Shown: positions 1-12,131, counted from the stretch's first letter. The stretch: DNA of 64,000 nucleotides from Pseudomonas sp. BGr12 (GCF_030272895.1 NZ_JALRNF010000019.1:35995-99994), one strand, 5' to 3'. Program-made: numbers and translations. Notes: generated by a model from the sequence alone, not told the origin.

Positions 1-974
1 TGGCCCCGGAAGACGTCTGGGAGCGCATCACCTTCGTCCTCTCGATGAAGATGCAGGAGCCGCAGTTCTCCGGGCAGACCAAGGAGCGCCTGTCGTCCCG
101 CGAGGCGGCGGCCTTTGTCTCCGGCGTGGTCAAGGATGCGTTCAGCCTGTGGCTCAACGCCCACCCGGAAATGGGCATGCAACTGGCGGAGCTGGCCATC
201 AGCAACGCCGGGCGGCGCCTGAAGGCCAGCAAGAAGGTCGAGCGCAAGCGCGTGACCCAGGGGCCGGCGCTGCCGGGCAAGCTGGCCGACTGCGCCGGGC
301 AGGACCCGATGCGCGCCGAGTTGTTCCTGGTCGAGGGTGACTCGGCCGGTGGTTCGGCCAAGCAGGCGCGGGACAAGGAATACCAGGCGATCCTGCCCCT
401 GCGCGGCAAGATCCTCAACACCTGGGAAGTCGATGGCGGTGAGGTCCTGGCCAGCCAGGAAGTGCACAACATCGCCGTGGCCATCGGTGTCGACCCGGGC
501 GCGGCGGACATGAGCCAGCTGCGCTACGGCAAGATCTGCATCCTCGCCGACGCCGACTCCGACGGGCTGCACATCGCCACCTTGCTCTGCGCCCTGTTCG
601 TCCAGCATTTCCGCCCGCTGGTCGAGGCCGGTCACGTCTACGTGGCCATGCCGCCGTTGTACCGTATCGACCTGGGCAAGGAAATCTACTACGCCCTGGA
701 CGAAGCCGAGCGCGATGGCATCCTCGATCGCCTGGTGGCCGAGAAGAAGCGCGGCAAGCCGCAGGTCACCCGCTTCAAGGGCCTGGGTGAGATGAACCCG
801 CCACAGCTGCGTGAAACCACCATGGACCCGAACACCCGTCGCCTGGTGCAACTGACCCTGGACGACCTGGACGGCACCCGCGAGATCATGGACATGCTGC
901 TGGCCAAGAAGCGCGCTGGCGATCGCAAGAACTGGCTCGAGTCCAAAGGCAACCTGGCCGAGGTCCTGGCTTGA
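1..974 (+). CDS. parE: DNA topoisomerase IV subunit B, C-terminal part (5' end outside window)
   Basis: The reading frame is open from the first bases, so this is the end of a longer gene. ParE is the ATPase/Toprim subunit of topoisomerase IV, which with ParC decatenates daughter chromosomes. The Toprim signature EGDSAGGSA is followed by PLRGKILN and by the acidic metal site ADADSDG. The C-terminal part contains RFKGLGEMNP and TMDPNTRR, typical of GyrB/ParE tails. ParE rather than GyrB is supported by parC lying 1.5 kb downstream on the same strand. The TGA stop overlaps the TTG start of the next gene by 4 nt, so the genes are probably co-transcribed and translationally coupled. Confidence 0.97.
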   Translation, partial: APEDVWERITFVLSMKMQEPQFSGQTKERLSSREAAAFVSGVVKDAFSLWLNAHPEMGMQLAELAISNAGRRLKASKKVERKRVTQGPALPGKLADCAGQDPMRAELFLVEGDSAGGSAKQARDKEYQAILPLRGKILNTWEVDGGEVLASQEVHNIAVAIGVDPGAADMSQLRYGKICILADADSDGLHIATLLCALFVQHFRPLVEAGHVYVAMPPLYRIDLGKEIYYALDEAERDGILDRLVAEKKRGKPQVTRFKGLGEMNPPQLRETTMDPNTRRLVQLTLDDLDGTREIMDMLLAKKRAGDRKNWLESKGNLAEVLA

Positions 975-1953
975 TTCGTCTGCTGCTGGCCGCAGTCGTT
1001 GGTCTGTTTGCCCTGTCCGCCCAGGCCGCACCCTGGCCGGAGCTGAAGATGCTGAGCGAGCACCCGGTCGAGGGCATGCGCGGTGGCAACCTGTCGGGCC
1101 TGGCATTGTGCAAGGACGAGCTGTGGGCATTGTCCGATCGTGACGATGACCTGCTGTACCGGCTCGACACCGCGGCACCGCTCTGGCAGGCCGTTGCGGT
1201 GCCAATGGCCGTGCCACCGGTGCCGGAGAGCGGCTTGCCCTGGGGCATCCGCTCGCGTACCTGGGCAGCGGGGATGGTGCGCGGTGGCGACCTGGATTTC
1301 GAGGGCCTGAGCTGCGACGCTGCCGGCAACCGCTACCTGGTCAGCGAGGCCCATGCCGCCGTGCTGCAGGTGCCGGTCAAGGGCGAGCCCGACTGGCTGA
1401 AGATCGACCCGAGCATGGTTCGCCAGGCGCGGGCCAGTGGCATGCTGCTGCATTTCAACGCCCTGTTCGAAGGCCTGGCGGTCAACCCTGCCGGCGATCG
1501 CATCTGGCTGGCCGCCGAGCGTGAGCGCCGTGGCCTGCTGCTGATCAACCGCCAGCAGACCGTATGGAACTGCGCCGGCGGCTGTGTGTTGCTCAGCGAG
1601 GCCGGGGTCGAGATGCAACCGCCGCAGATGCCTGGTGCCCGGGCGCTGCCGCGGGATTTTTCCGATCTGGTGCTGTTCAACAACAAACTGTTCACCCTGG
1701 AACGCAATGCCCACCGGATCTGCCGACGCGATGCGGCCAGCGGCCAGGTCGAGCGTTGCTGGTCGTACGCAGCAGACGCCCTGGCCGAGCCACGCCGGTA
1801 CACTCAACCGTTCGGCCTGGCCGAGGCCCTGGCGATTGATGCCAAGGGCGCCTGGATTGGCGTCGACAACAACGGTGCCACCCGCCAGGATGGCGAATCC
1901 CGTCCGATGGTCTGGCGCTTTGCCGCCCCTGAAGGCGGCTGGAGTGCCAAGCC

Positions 1954-1957
<4 letters not shown>
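971..1957 (+). CDS. Secreted phytase-like/esterase-like beta-propeller protein
   Basis: 328 residues from a TTG start that overlaps the parE stop. The first ~20 residues (MIRLLLAAVVGLFALSAQA) are a typical Sec signal peptide, so the product is probably periplasmic. The mature part has features of the 'esterase-like activity of phytase' family, such as GNLSGLALCKDELWALSDRDDD, DLDFEGLSCD and EGLAVNP, spread as repeated short beta-rich blocks suggesting a propeller. Substrate unknown; the family name does not prove phytase or esterase activity. It sits between parE and a protease-like gene, with 4-nt overlaps on both sides. No link to topoisomerase function is evident. Confidence 0.72.
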
Positions 1958-4741
<2,784 letters not shown>

Positions 4742-4750
4742 GTCGTGCAG

Positions 4751-4786
4751 AGCCTCGAATGGGTAAATTAGCGCCCGTTCGAGGCT
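4751..4786 (+). terminator. Stem-loop after parC
   Basis: Nine-base arms AGCCTCGAA (4751-4759) and TTCGAGGCT (4778-4786) flank an 18-nt loop just after the parC stop. No T-tract follows, so a factor-dependent or processing role is as likely as intrinsic termination. Confidence 0.35.
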
Positions 4787-4915
4787 GAAACACTGGAGTC
4801 GTGCCGCTATTTCGCGGATGATAGGCCCCTTGCGGTACCAGCGTGGCTGTGTACCCGAATGAATCTACATGAGTATCACTGCGGTTTGCCTTGTGGCGAC
4901 TGCCTGGATGGGATG

Positions 4916-5623
4916 ATGAAATTTCTGCGCCTTCCATTTGTTCTGCTGATGACTGGCGTACTCGGACTGGCTGGCTGCAGCATGCAGCAGCCGGTTTCCC
5001 TGTATCAGCTCGACAGCGGCGAGCCTGGCCAACCCAAGCAAAGCGCGGGCATGGCCGTGGTGCTCGGTCCGGTGTCGGTGGCCGACTACCTGCAGCGTGA
5101 AACCCTGCTGCAGCGCCAACCTGATGGCAGCCTGAGCGCGGCGACCGATGGTCGTTGGGCCGGCAGCCTGTCGGGCGATATCGATCAATTGCTGGTGCGT
5201 CAGTTGGCCTGGCGCCTGGACAGCCAGCGTGTGGTCCTGGCACCGGCCACGACCGGTTTCGCCCCGGATGTGCAGATCCTGCTGTCGATTACCCGACTGG
5301 ATTCCGGTACCCACCAGCCAGCGGTCCTGGATGCCCAGTGGCGTCTGCTGGATCGCCGCGGTCAGGTGCGCGACAACCGTATCGTTCATCTGGAGCAACA
5401 GCATCAGGGTAGCGAAGCGGCCCAGGTCCAGGCCCAGGGGCAGTTGCTGCAGAAACTCGCCGAACAGCTGAGCGTGGCCGTCAAGCCGTTGGCCAACCAG
5501 CCGCCGGTTGTCGAGGAAGCGCCGAAGAAAGCTGCGCCGGTGCAGGTGCGCAAAGAGCCGGAGAAACCCAAGATCCCCCTGGCCACGCCGATCCGCACCG
5601 ATATGGAAGTGTTCCGCTTCTAA
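4916..5623 (+). CDS. PqiC/YmbA-type ABC-transport auxiliary lipoprotein
   Basis: About 235 residues from the ATG at 4916; the ATG at 4913 and one further upstream (4859) are possible, but only this region gives a clean lipoprotein signal: MKFLRLPFVLL, hydrophobic core, then the lipobox LAGC, with the Cys about 20 residues in. The following VSLYQLDSG and GPVSVADYLQR blocks resemble the PqiC/YmbA family, outer-membrane lipoproteins that work with MCE-type lipid transport systems (PqiAB). No pqiA or pqiB gene adjoins it, so the partner must be elsewhere. The C-terminus has a Pro/Lys-rich tail (PKKAAPVQVRKEPEKPK) not needed for the fold. Confidence 0.78.
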   Translation: MKFLRLPFVLLMTGVLGLAGCSMQQPVSLYQLDSGEPGQPKQSAGMAVVLGPVSVADYLQRETLLQRQPDGSLSAATDGRWAGSLSGDIDQLLVRQLAWRLDSQRVVLAPATTGFAPDVQILLSITRLDSGTHQPAVLDAQWRLLDRRGQVRDNRIVHLEQQHQGSEAAQVQAQGQLLQKLAEQLSVAVKPLANQPPVVEEAPKKAAPVQVRKEPEKPKIPLATPIRTDMEVFRF

Positions 5624-5634
5624 GCAGACACCCA

Positions 5635-5666
5635 CAAAAAAGCCCGCAGCGATGCGGGCTTTTTTA
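5635..5666 (+). terminator. Rho-independent terminator after the PqiC-like gene
   Basis: GC-rich hairpin AGCCCGCAGCGATGCGGGCT (5641-5660) with an A-run before and a T-run after. It can act on both strands. Confidence 0.85.
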
Positions 5667-5686
5667 TGGCTTTTATGCGGGCCTCA

Positions 5687-5791
5687 TCGCAGGCTTCGCC
5701 AGCTCCCACAGCTCCCACAGCTCCCACAGCTCCCACAGCTCCCACAATCCTTGAGTGCAGTGCTCTCTGTGGGAGCTGGCGAAGCCTGCGA
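5687..5791. repeat. Perfect 23-bp inverted repeat enclosing a 9-bp tandem array
   Basis: Arms 5687-5709 and 5769-5791 are exact reverse complements (TCGCAGGCTTCGCCAGCTCC...). Inside the hairpin the terminal 9-mer AGCTCCCAC of the left arm is repeated five times head to tail (5701-5745). The arm motif GGAGCTGGCGAAGCCTGCGA is the same kind of palindromic intergenic element that recurs at 17.4-17.9 kb. Confidence 0.85.
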
Positions 5792-5825
5792 TCGACCGTG
5801 CAACAGTCGCTGCAATGTCCTGGGC

Positions 5826-5857
5826 ATAAAAAAGCCCGCATCAGTGCGGGCTTTTTC
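5826..5857. terminator. Bidirectional terminator serving the AhpA-like gene
   Basis: Hairpin AAGCCCGCATCAGTGCGGGC (stem about 5832-5853) flanked by A-run and T-run. On the minus strand it lies directly after the stop codon at 5869. Confidence 0.8.
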
Positions 5858-5868
5858 TCATGCAGCGA

Positions 5869-7374
5869 TCAGCTCTTGACCCGACGCTCATGCATCCGTG
5901 CCAGCTGGCGCTCCAGCATCGAGGGGTAGGGCTCCATCAGTCGCTCGACGCAGCAGGCACCCTCGGGGCTGGCGATCGGGCGGATGCGGGCGCGCTGGCG
6001 GATCAGCGCATCGTCGCTGATCTTGCGCTCCACCAGCAGCAGGTTACGGCTGTGCTGCGACAGGGCCAGGGCATCCTGGGCCTTTTCGGTCAGCAGCAGG
6101 TCTATCTGGCTCAGGCCATGCAGGTCTTCACCCAAGGCCAGACCCAGCTGCAGTTGCAGGGTGATGCCGCTGTCGGCCACCTCGATCTGCAGCGCATGCC
6201 CCAGGGCGCGCAGCAGTTCGCCACAGCAGATGGCGTTGGTGAGGTAGTCCTCGCCGCTGTCTTCGCTGTTGAACAGCAGCAGGGTGCTGCCGTCATTGAG
6301 GGTGTGCACTTCGCTCTCATACAGCGAGGCGGCCTGTTCGAGGCAGTCGCGGTAGCGGTCCAGCAGCTCGGTCAGGCGAGTGCGAGGCAGGCGTCGCAGT
6401 TGCTCCTGGGAACCGAGCTGCACAGCCAGCACGGCGCAGGCCTGCGGCTCGCGATTGACCGGGCCAGGGGCAGGACGGGGGCTGCTGTCGCCTTCGTCGT
6501 CGATCAGGTCGGCAAAGGCATCGTCATGGTCGTCAGCGTCAGCGTCAGCAACGGGCTTGACCGGTTTGGCAATTGCCGGGGCTTCGTCGAAGCTCGGGTC
6601 GCGCAGGTTGCGGACCTGGAACTGCGGCTCGTCCTCGTCGACATGCTCTTCGGCTTCTTCCTCGGGTTCGACGGCCCGTGGGGGCGGAGCGAAGCGCGTG
6701 TGCAGCTGGCGGGCGAGGTCGCCGATCTCATCCTGACGTTCGGTGGCCGGAGTGAATTCGTTGATGTCGCGCAGCCAGACGCGCAATTGCAGCAAGGGCG
6801 TGGAGATGAAGCGTCCCAGGCGCAGGCTCATGGCCAGGGCCAGGGCCAGCAGGATGCCGGCGAGGATGCCCATGCTCTGCAGGCTGATGGTCAGCGGCTG
6901 CTGGAACTGGCTCATGTCCAGGCTGATGCGCAACTGGCCGGCGGTCACGTCCTGGAAGGTGATCTTGGTCTGGTACAGGCCTTCGGCTTCGCCCAGCAGG
7001 CCGTTTTTCGGGCGCTGGCCGGCTTCGGCGAGGATCCGGTTGTCGACGCTGTAGATCGCCGCGTGGGCCACCAGCGGGTTCTTCACCAGGTTGCCCAGCA
7101 GCACGTTGAGGCTGAGGATGTCGTTGGACACCAGCAGCTCGGTGGCCGAGGTCGCGGTCTGAGTGGTCAGGCTCTGCCCCAAGGCATCGGCCTGCTCATG
7201 CATGGCTTCCTTGAACTGCAAGCCCATCACCCCGGCGTAGATCACCAGGGCCAGTGCCACGAGGAACACGTTATGGCAGGCGATACGCAACGCAAGCGGC
7301 ACACGACGGTGGCGCAGGGCACGGAAAATCAGCAGGAAGAAGTTGTCGGTTTTAACGGGCGTGGGCCGGTTCAC
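5869..7374 (-). CDS. AhpA/YtjB-family membrane protein
   Basis: About 501 residues from the GTG at 7374 (VNRPTPVKTDNFFLL); an in-frame ATG at 7428 would add 18 residues. N-terminal TM helix LRIACHNVFLVALALVIYAGV, a periplasmic region of about 120 residues, then a second TM (SMGILAGILLALALAMSL) followed by a HAMP-like segment. The middle is acidic and Pro-rich (EPEEEAEEHVDEDE), and the C-terminal part resembles a degenerate cyclase-like domain. This is the gene usually found divergent from serB in gamma-proteobacteria (SMP/YtjB; AhpA in Pseudomonas). The exact role is not settled. It diverges from serB, so the ~135 bp between them holds both promoters. Confidence 0.8.
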   Translation of the reverse strand: MNRPTPVKTDNFFLLIFRALRHRRVPLALRIACHNVFLVALALVIYAGVMGLQFKEAMHEQADALGQSLTTQTATSATELLVSNDILSLNVLLGNLVKNPLVAHAAIYSVDNRILAEAGQRPKNGLLGEAEGLYQTKITFQDVTAGQLRISLDMSQFQQPLTISLQSMGILAGILLALALAMSLRLGRFISTPLLQLRVWLRDINEFTPATERQDEIGDLARQLHTRFAPPPRAVEPEEEAEEHVDEDEPQFQVRNLRDPSFDEAPAIAKPVKPVADADADDHDDAFADLIDDEGDSSPRPAPGPVNREPQACAVLAVQLGSQEQLRRLPRTRLTELLDRYRDCLEQAASLYESEVHTLNDGSTLLLFNSEDSGEDYLTNAICCGELLRALGHALQIEVADSGITLQLQLGLALGEDLHGLSQIDLLLTEKAQDALALSQHSRNLLLVERKISDDALIRQRARIRPIASPEGACCVERLMEPYPSMLERQLARMHERRVKS

Positions 7375-7509
7375 AGAGCGCGGCTCTTTATGTCGGTGAA
7401 GTTGCTGCGCAGTATAGCGAGCGCTCATGGACCGGCAAAGTATCGACTGCACCCGATAGTCCGCGAAAATCGGTAGAATGCGCTTTTTTTCTACGAGTCG
7501 GAGCCCGTC

Positions 7510-8724
7510 TTGCGCGAAATCGTTCTGATTAACATCACCGGTGAAGACCGCCCGGGTCTCACTGCGGCCATCACCGGCGTTCTGGCCCAGGGTGGTGTGA
7601 ACATCCTCGACATCGGTCAGGCGGTGATCCATGACACCCTGTCCTTCGGCATCCTGGTGGAAATCCCGGACACCGAGAAGGCCTCGTCGGTGCTCAAGAA
7701 TATTCTGTTTGCGGGCTACGAACTCGATCAGCAGGTGCGCTTCACCCCGGTTTCCGAAGCCGATTACCAGAGCTGGGTCGAAGGTCAGGGCAAGGCCCGC
7801 CATATCGTTACCCTGCTGACTCGCAAGGTTACCGCCGAGCAGTTGCAGCGGGTCAGTTCGATCACCGCCAAGTACGGCTTGAACATCGACCACATCGATC
7901 GCCTGTCCGGGCGAGTGGCGCTCGATACCCCGGTCGAGCAAGGCAAGGGCTGCATCGAGTTTTCCGTGCGCGGCGAACCGGCCGACCCGCAGGCCCTGCG
8001 CGCCGAGTTCCTCAGCGTGGCCCAGGAGCTGAACGTCGATATCGCCTTCCAGCAGGACTCGCTGTTCCGCCGCAACCGCCGCCTGGCGGTGTTCGACATG
8101 GACTCGACCCTGATCGAGGCCGAGGTGATCGACGAACTGGCCAAGGCTGCCGGTGTCGGCGAACAAGTGTCGGAAATCACCGAGCGGGCCATGCGTGGCG
8201 AGCTGGATTTCCGTGCCAGCTTCAAGGAGCGCCTGGCCTTGCTCAAGGGCCTGGATGTCGGCGTGCTCGACCAGATCGGTGCTTCGCTGCGCCTGACCGA
8301 AGGCGCCGAAGTGCTGTTTGCCGAGCTCAAGCGCCTGGGTTACAAGACCGCGATCCTGTCCGGTGGCTTCACCTACTTCGCCAAGCAGTTGCAGGCCAAG
8401 CTGGGCATCGACTATGTCTTTGCCAACGAGCTGGAAGTGGTCGATGGCAAGGTGACCGGCGTTGCCGTTGAGCCGATTGTCGACGCCCAGCGCAAGGCCG
8501 ACCTGCTCGCTGAGCTGGCGCGCAAGGAAGGCTTGCAGATGGAGCAGACCATTGCCGTGGGCGATGGCGCCAACGACCTGCCGATGCTGGCGATCGCCGG
8601 CCTGGGCGTGGCATTCCGCGCCAAGCCGCTGGTCAAGCAGTCGGCCAAGCAGGCGATTTCGACCCTGGGTCTGGATGGCGTGCTGTACTTGCTGGGCTTC
8701 CGTGATCGCGAAGGCCGTGCCTGA
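7510..8724 (+). CDS. serB: Phosphoserine phosphatase
   Basis: 404 residues from a TTG start preceded by a GGAG ribosome-binding site. Catalyses the last step of L-serine synthesis (O-phosphoserine to serine) in the cytoplasm. Two tandem ACT domains (about residues 1-80 and 95-175) precede the HAD phosphatase, as in long pseudomonad SerB; these sense amino acids. The HAD nucleophile motif is DMDSTLIEAE (Asp196 and Asp198), with later SGGFTYFA and the metal-binding GDGANDLPML. A TAGAAT sequence at 7474-7479 could be the -10 of its promoter. Confidence 0.97.
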   Translation: MREIVLINITGEDRPGLTAAITGVLAQGGVNILDIGQAVIHDTLSFGILVEIPDTEKASSVLKNILFAGYELDQQVRFTPVSEADYQSWVEGQGKARHIVTLLTRKVTAEQLQRVSSITAKYGLNIDHIDRLSGRVALDTPVEQGKGCIEFSVRGEPADPQALRAEFLSVAQELNVDIAFQQDSLFRRNRRLAVFDMDSTLIEAEVIDELAKAAGVGEQVSEITERAMRGELDFRASFKERLALLKGLDVGVLDQIGASLRLTEGAEVLFAELKRLGYKTAILSGGFTYFAKQLQAKLGIDYVFANELEVVDGKVTGVAVEPIVDAQRKADLLAELARKEGLQMEQTIAVGDGANDLPMLAIAGLGVAFRAKPLVKQSAKQAISTLGLDGVLYLLGFRDREGRA

Positions 8725-8730
8725 CCCTGA

Positions 8731-8820
8731 CTTGTGGGAGCGGCGGTGCGACGACTCGACTTGCCCCGCGATTGCGTGCAGTCAGTCAGATCGCATCGCG
8801 GGGCAAGCCCGCTCCTACAG
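8731..8820. repeat. Composite REP element (variant arm plus canonical arm)
   Basis: Left arm TGTGGGAGCGGCGGTGCG... continues into CTTGCCCCGCGATTGCG; right arm is the canonical GCGGGGCAAGCCCGCTCC followed by TACAG. It begins a few bases after the serB stop. A nearly identical composite of about 88 bp occurs on the other strand at 62912-63002. Confidence 0.85.
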
Positions 8821-8822
8821 GT

Positions 8823-8853
8823 GTAAAAAAGCCCGCATCGCTGCGGGCTTTTT
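8823..8853. terminator. Bidirectional terminator between serB and psd
   Basis: Hairpin AAGCCCGCATCGCTGCGGGC with flanking A- and T-runs, placed between the convergent serB and psd stops. Confidence 0.85.
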
Positions 8854-8858
8854 CATGT

Positions 8859-9722
8859 TCAGGCCTGGGCGGGCAGTGCCAGGCATTCACCCATGCTGAC
8901 CGCAGAGCCTGCGCCAAGCGACTCGGCCCATTTGACCTGCTCGGGTCCGAACAACACCACAGCAGTGGAACCCAGCTTGAAGCGACCCAGTTCCGCACCT
9001 TTTTCCAGGTGGATCGGCGCGCGGCTGGCTTCGTCGTAGCGGAAAGTCTTCAGCTCGCGCTTGGGTGGCGTCACCAGACCGGCCCAGACGGTTTCGATCG
9101 AGGCCACGATCATGGCGCCGACCAGCACGACCGCCATCGGACCGCGCTCGGTGTCGAACAGGCAGACTACGCGCTCGTTACGGGCGAACAGCTCCGGAAC
9201 GTTTTCGGCGGTGGTCTGGTTGACCGAGAACAGCCGGCCCGGTACGTAGATCATCTCGCGCAGGGTGCCGGCCAGCGGCATGTGCACGCGGTGGTAGTCC
9301 TTGGGCGACAGGTAGATGGTGGCGAACTCGCCGCCCATGAACGGCGCGGCATTGGCCGGATCGCCGCCCAGCAGCTCCTGGGCGCTGAAGCTGTGGCCCT
9401 TGGCCTGGAAGATGCGACCGTGCTCGATCGGGCCGAGTTGGCTGACAGCGCCGTCGGCCGGACAGAGGATCGCGCCCGGGGTTTCGTCCAGCGGGCGGGC
9501 GCCCGGCTTCAAGGCGCGGGTAAAGAAGGCGTTGAAATGCTCGTAGGCGGTGACGTCTTCAACCAGGGCCTGGGACATGTCGACCTGGTAGCGCTTGGCG
9601 AACCAACTGGTAAAGGCATTCTTGAACCAGCGCACACGGCACTCGGCGATGCAGCCGGCCAGGCGCGACAGCAGGTGATGCGGCAGCAGGTACTGGCTGA
9701 TGATGAACAAGCGGGATTTCAT
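8859..9722 (-). CDS. psd: Phosphatidylserine decarboxylase proenzyme
   Basis: 287 residues from the ATG at 9722 ([16 protein letters not shown]), the length of proteobacterial Psd. Converts phosphatidylserine to phosphatidylethanolamine at the inner membrane. The C-terminal LGST motif (Ser252 in [11 protein letters not shown]) is the self-cleavage site that creates the alpha and beta chains and the pyruvoyl prosthetic group. The conserved VFFTR-like [12 protein letters not shown] and HVHMPLAG (here [14 protein letters not shown]) blocks are present. The rhdA stop lies 17 nt upstream on the same strand, so both may share a transcript. Confidence 0.97.
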   Translation of the reverse strand: MKSRLFIISQYLLPHHLLSRLAGCIAECRVRWFKNAFTSWFAKRYQVDMSQALVEDVTAYEHFNAFFTRALKPGARPLDETPGAILCPADGAVSQLGPIEHGRIFQAKGHSFSAQELLGGDPANAAPFMGGEFATIYLSPKDYHRVHMPLAGTLREMIYVPGRLFSVNQTTAENVPELFARNERVVCLFDTERGPMAVVLVGAMIVASIETVWAGLVTPPKRELKTFRYDEASRAPIHLEKGAELGRFKLGSTAVVLFGPEQVKWAESLGAGSAVSMGECLALPAQA

Positions 9723-9739
9723 TGGGTTTCCTTGATTCT

Positions 9740-10549
9740 TCAATTTTCTACAGGCGTATCCGGGTGGTTGCCCCATTCGCCCCAGGAGCCGGCATAGGCC
9801 TTGACGCGTGGATAACCCAGCGCTTTGGCCACGAGGTAGGTGAAGCCGGAGCGGCGGTGGGTCTGGCAGTGGGTGATCACCTCCTTGTCCGGGGTGATGC
9901 CCAGGTTCTGCAGGACTTCGGCGATGTCCTTGCGGATGCGCAGGTGGTCGTTGAGGTCCATGCCGGCGGTCCACTCGAAGTTGATCGCACCGGGGATGTG
10001 GCCGCCCTTGGCTGCCAACACCTTCTCGCCACTGAATTCCTGCGGGCCACGGGCGTCCCAGATGACCAGGTCGTCGGCACCCAGGCGGCTTTGCAGGTAC
10101 TCGCGGGTGGCGGTGGGGGCGCCGTCGATGCGCAGGCGCACCGGGGCGCTGCCGCTTGCGGGCACTTCGGTGGACAGCTTGTCTGCCGGCCAGGCCTGGA
10201 TCCCGCCATTGAGGTAGTGATGACGCTTGTGGCCGATCACGTCGAGCAGCCAGATGAAGCGCCCGGCCCAGCCGCCGCCTTCATCGTCATACACCACATA
10301 CACGGCATCGTCGCGGTGACCAAGTTCACTGAACAGCTTTTCCAGGTCGCCTTGGGCCGGCAGCAGGCCGGGCGCGGGGGGCTGGCCGAGCTGGGTACGC
10401 TTGCCTTCGACGAAGCGTGCGCCGGGGATATGTCCGCTGACATAACGGTTGGCGGTGCTCAGATCGACCAGGATCAGCTGCGGCGAATCCAGGCGTGGCA
10501 GCAGGTCCTCGGCTTCGATCACCAGGGGCAGGCCAGAAAAGTCAGTCAT
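9740..10549 (-). CDS. rhdA: Thiosulfate sulfurtransferase (rhodanese)
   Basis: 269 residues, two rhodanese domains. The catalytic cysteine is C228 in [11 protein letters not shown], closely matching the CQTHHRS loop of Azotobacter vinelandii RhdA; the first domain lacks a Cys at the equivalent place, as usual for the inactive N-terminal module. Transfers sulfane sulfur from thiosulfate to cyanide or thiol acceptors in the cytoplasm. In Pseudomonas the rhdA-psd arrangement is commonly seen. Start [10 protein letters not shown] chosen because nothing upstream extends the frame convincingly. Confidence 0.95.
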   Translation of the reverse strand: MTDFSGLPLVIEAEDLLPRLDSPQLILVDLSTANRYVSGHIPGARFVEGKRTQLGQPPAPGLLPAQGDLEKLFSELGHRDDAVYVVYDDEGGGWAGRFIWLLDVIGHKRHHYLNGGIQAWPADKLSTEVPASGSAPVRLRIDGAPTATREYLQSRLGADDLVIWDARGPQEFSGEKVLAAKGGHIPGAINFEWTAGMDLNDHLRIRKDIAEVLQNLGITPDKEVITHCQTHRRSGFTYLVAKALGYPRVKAYAGSWGEWGNHPDTPVEN

Positions 10550-10595
10550 CCAGAATCTCCAGATCAGGACAGAGGGGGCGATTGTAGCGCATGGC

Positions 10596-12131
10596 TCAGG
10601 CGCTGCGGTGGCTGAAGGCGGTCAGTGCGCGTTCGATGCATTGCGCGGTTCTGGCAAAGGCCTGCAGGCTGATGTCGGCCAAAGGCTTGCCGCCCTGGTC
10701 GGCGACCAGCAGCATCACCACCCGCTCGTTGCACGCAAGCGAGCGCAGCAACAGCTGGTCACTGCGAAACAGGGCGCGCAGGCCGGGCGGCAGCAGGGGC
10801 GAGAACTGGGCATGGTTGTCAGGTGTCAGGCGCAACTGTGCCGGTTTGCTCAACAAGCGTTGCAGCAACTTGCTCTGTTCCACAGGCAGCACCAGGCTGG
10901 CGGCCTCTGCCGGCAGCCCGGCGATCTGGTGCGCGCGCAGCAGGCCCTGGCTCTTGTCGGTCATCAGCAGCATCACCCGTTGCATGCCGCAGGCCACCAG
11001 GGCATCGCGGGCCCGGCCGCTCAGGTGCAGGGCATTGGTGAACGGGCTGGGTTCGGCCAGCAGCTCGCCACACAGCGTGCGCCAGTTGCCCAGGGCCTGT
11101 GCGGTGGGCGGTGGCGGGGCAACCAGGCCTGGATGCAGGCGCACCTGATGCCATGGCCAGATCAGCGCCTGCGCCGGGTGGAAGAGTTCGTCGTCGGCAT
11201 GATGGCGGGCGCTGATCGCGGCCTGCTGGTGCACCAGTTGCTGCACTTCGTCCAGCGGGGTTTGCAGGTACAGGCTGGTCAGCAGCTGCCAGCGCTGCAC
11301 ATGGGCATTGCTCCAGCCCACCTGCGCCGCCAGCGCCATGCCGTTGGCCAGCAACACGGTATTGGCCGGTTGATTGAACCAGCGGCGCACGGCCGGCCGG
11401 TCGTCCAGGCGCTGCTGCTGGCGCAGGGTGTTTTCTTCGCGAGCGATGAGCAGGGTCTCGGCCAGCAGGCGACGGTCTTCCTGCAGCAGGTGATAACCGC
11501 GGGTGACCCAGTCGGGCAGGCGCCAGTGCTCGGCCAGGGCCTTGCACAGGCTGAGCACCCGGACACCGAACAGCTCAAGCTCGACCCGGGCGGCCGATTC
11601 ACCTTTGTGCACCACCCGCAGTTCCCAGTCATCGAGCAGCTTGGGATGGGTCAGGGCCAGCGGCCACAGCGGCGAGAGAAACAGCAGGCTGCCCCAGTGG
11701 ATCTCTTGCCAGAGTCGCGCCAGGCGGCTGGCGAACAGGCCGTTGGCCTGCTGGCTGGCGTGCTGGCTGACCTGTTGCAACTGGCGCAAGCTCGGCGCGA
11801 TTTCGCCCTCGGGCAGCGCCGGCAGGCGCTCCAGCAGTTGGGCGGTACGGGTCAGGCCGAGGCGATTGATGGCGATTTCCAGGCTCTCGGCGGGCTCGCC
11901 CATGCTGGTCTGGGTATGGTGGTTGGCTTCGCGCATGACGCTGAGCACCAGGGCCGGGCTGCCCTGCATCAGTTCGGCAATGTCGCGCAGCGAACGGCGA
12001 CTGTCGGCAATCGCCGCCTTGACCCACTCGTAACTGGCGAGGGGAATCGGGAGACGAACGCTATCGAGCAACTTGACCCAGGCATCGAGTGTTTTTGGTG
12101 TTTGACGTGGCACGATGGTTTCAATAGGCAT
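10596..12131 (-). CDS. HDOD domain signalling protein
   Basis: About 511 residues from the ATG at 12131; a TTG at 12218 would add 29 residues but would run through the motA promoter region, and neither start has a strong ribosome-binding site. The N-terminal half reads as an HDOD domain (a catalytically dead HD-type fold): LPIPLASYEWVKAAIADSRRS, DIAELMQGSPALVLSVMREANH, LEIAINRLGLTRTAQLLERLP. The C-terminal part may be a degenerate GAF-like sensor. HDOD proteins act in signalling, often linked to c-di-GMP or motility. The divergent position next to motA fits but does not prove a motility role. Confidence 0.75.
   Translation of the reverse strand: MPIETIVPRQTPKTLDAWVKLLDSVRLPIPLASYEWVKAAIADSRRSLRDIAELMQGSPALVLSVMREANHHTQTSMGEPAESLEIAINRLGLTRTAQLLERLPALPEGEIAPSLRQLQQVSQHASQQANGLFASRLARLWQEIHWGSLLFLSPLWPLALTHPKLLDDWELRVVHKGESAARVELELFGVRVLSLCKALAEHWRLPDWVTRGYHLLQEDRRLLAETLLIAREENTLRQQQRLDDRPAVRRWFNQPANTVLLANGMALAAQVGWSNAHVQRWQLLTSLYLQTPLDEVQQLVHQQAAISARHHADDELFHPAQALIWPWHQVRLHPGLVAPPPPTAQALGNWRTLCGELLAEPSPFTNALHLSGRARDALVACGMQRVMLLMTDKSQGLLRAHQIAGLPAEAASLVLPVEQSKLLQRLLSKPAQLRLTPDNHAQFSPLLPPGLRALFRSDQLLLRSLACNERVVMLLVADQGGKPLADISLQAFARTAQCIERALTAFSHRSA

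Noticed and set aside
8731..8820. Insertion sequence ends
   Set aside because: No transposase, no target-site duplication; the sequence recurs as the genome-wide REP type.
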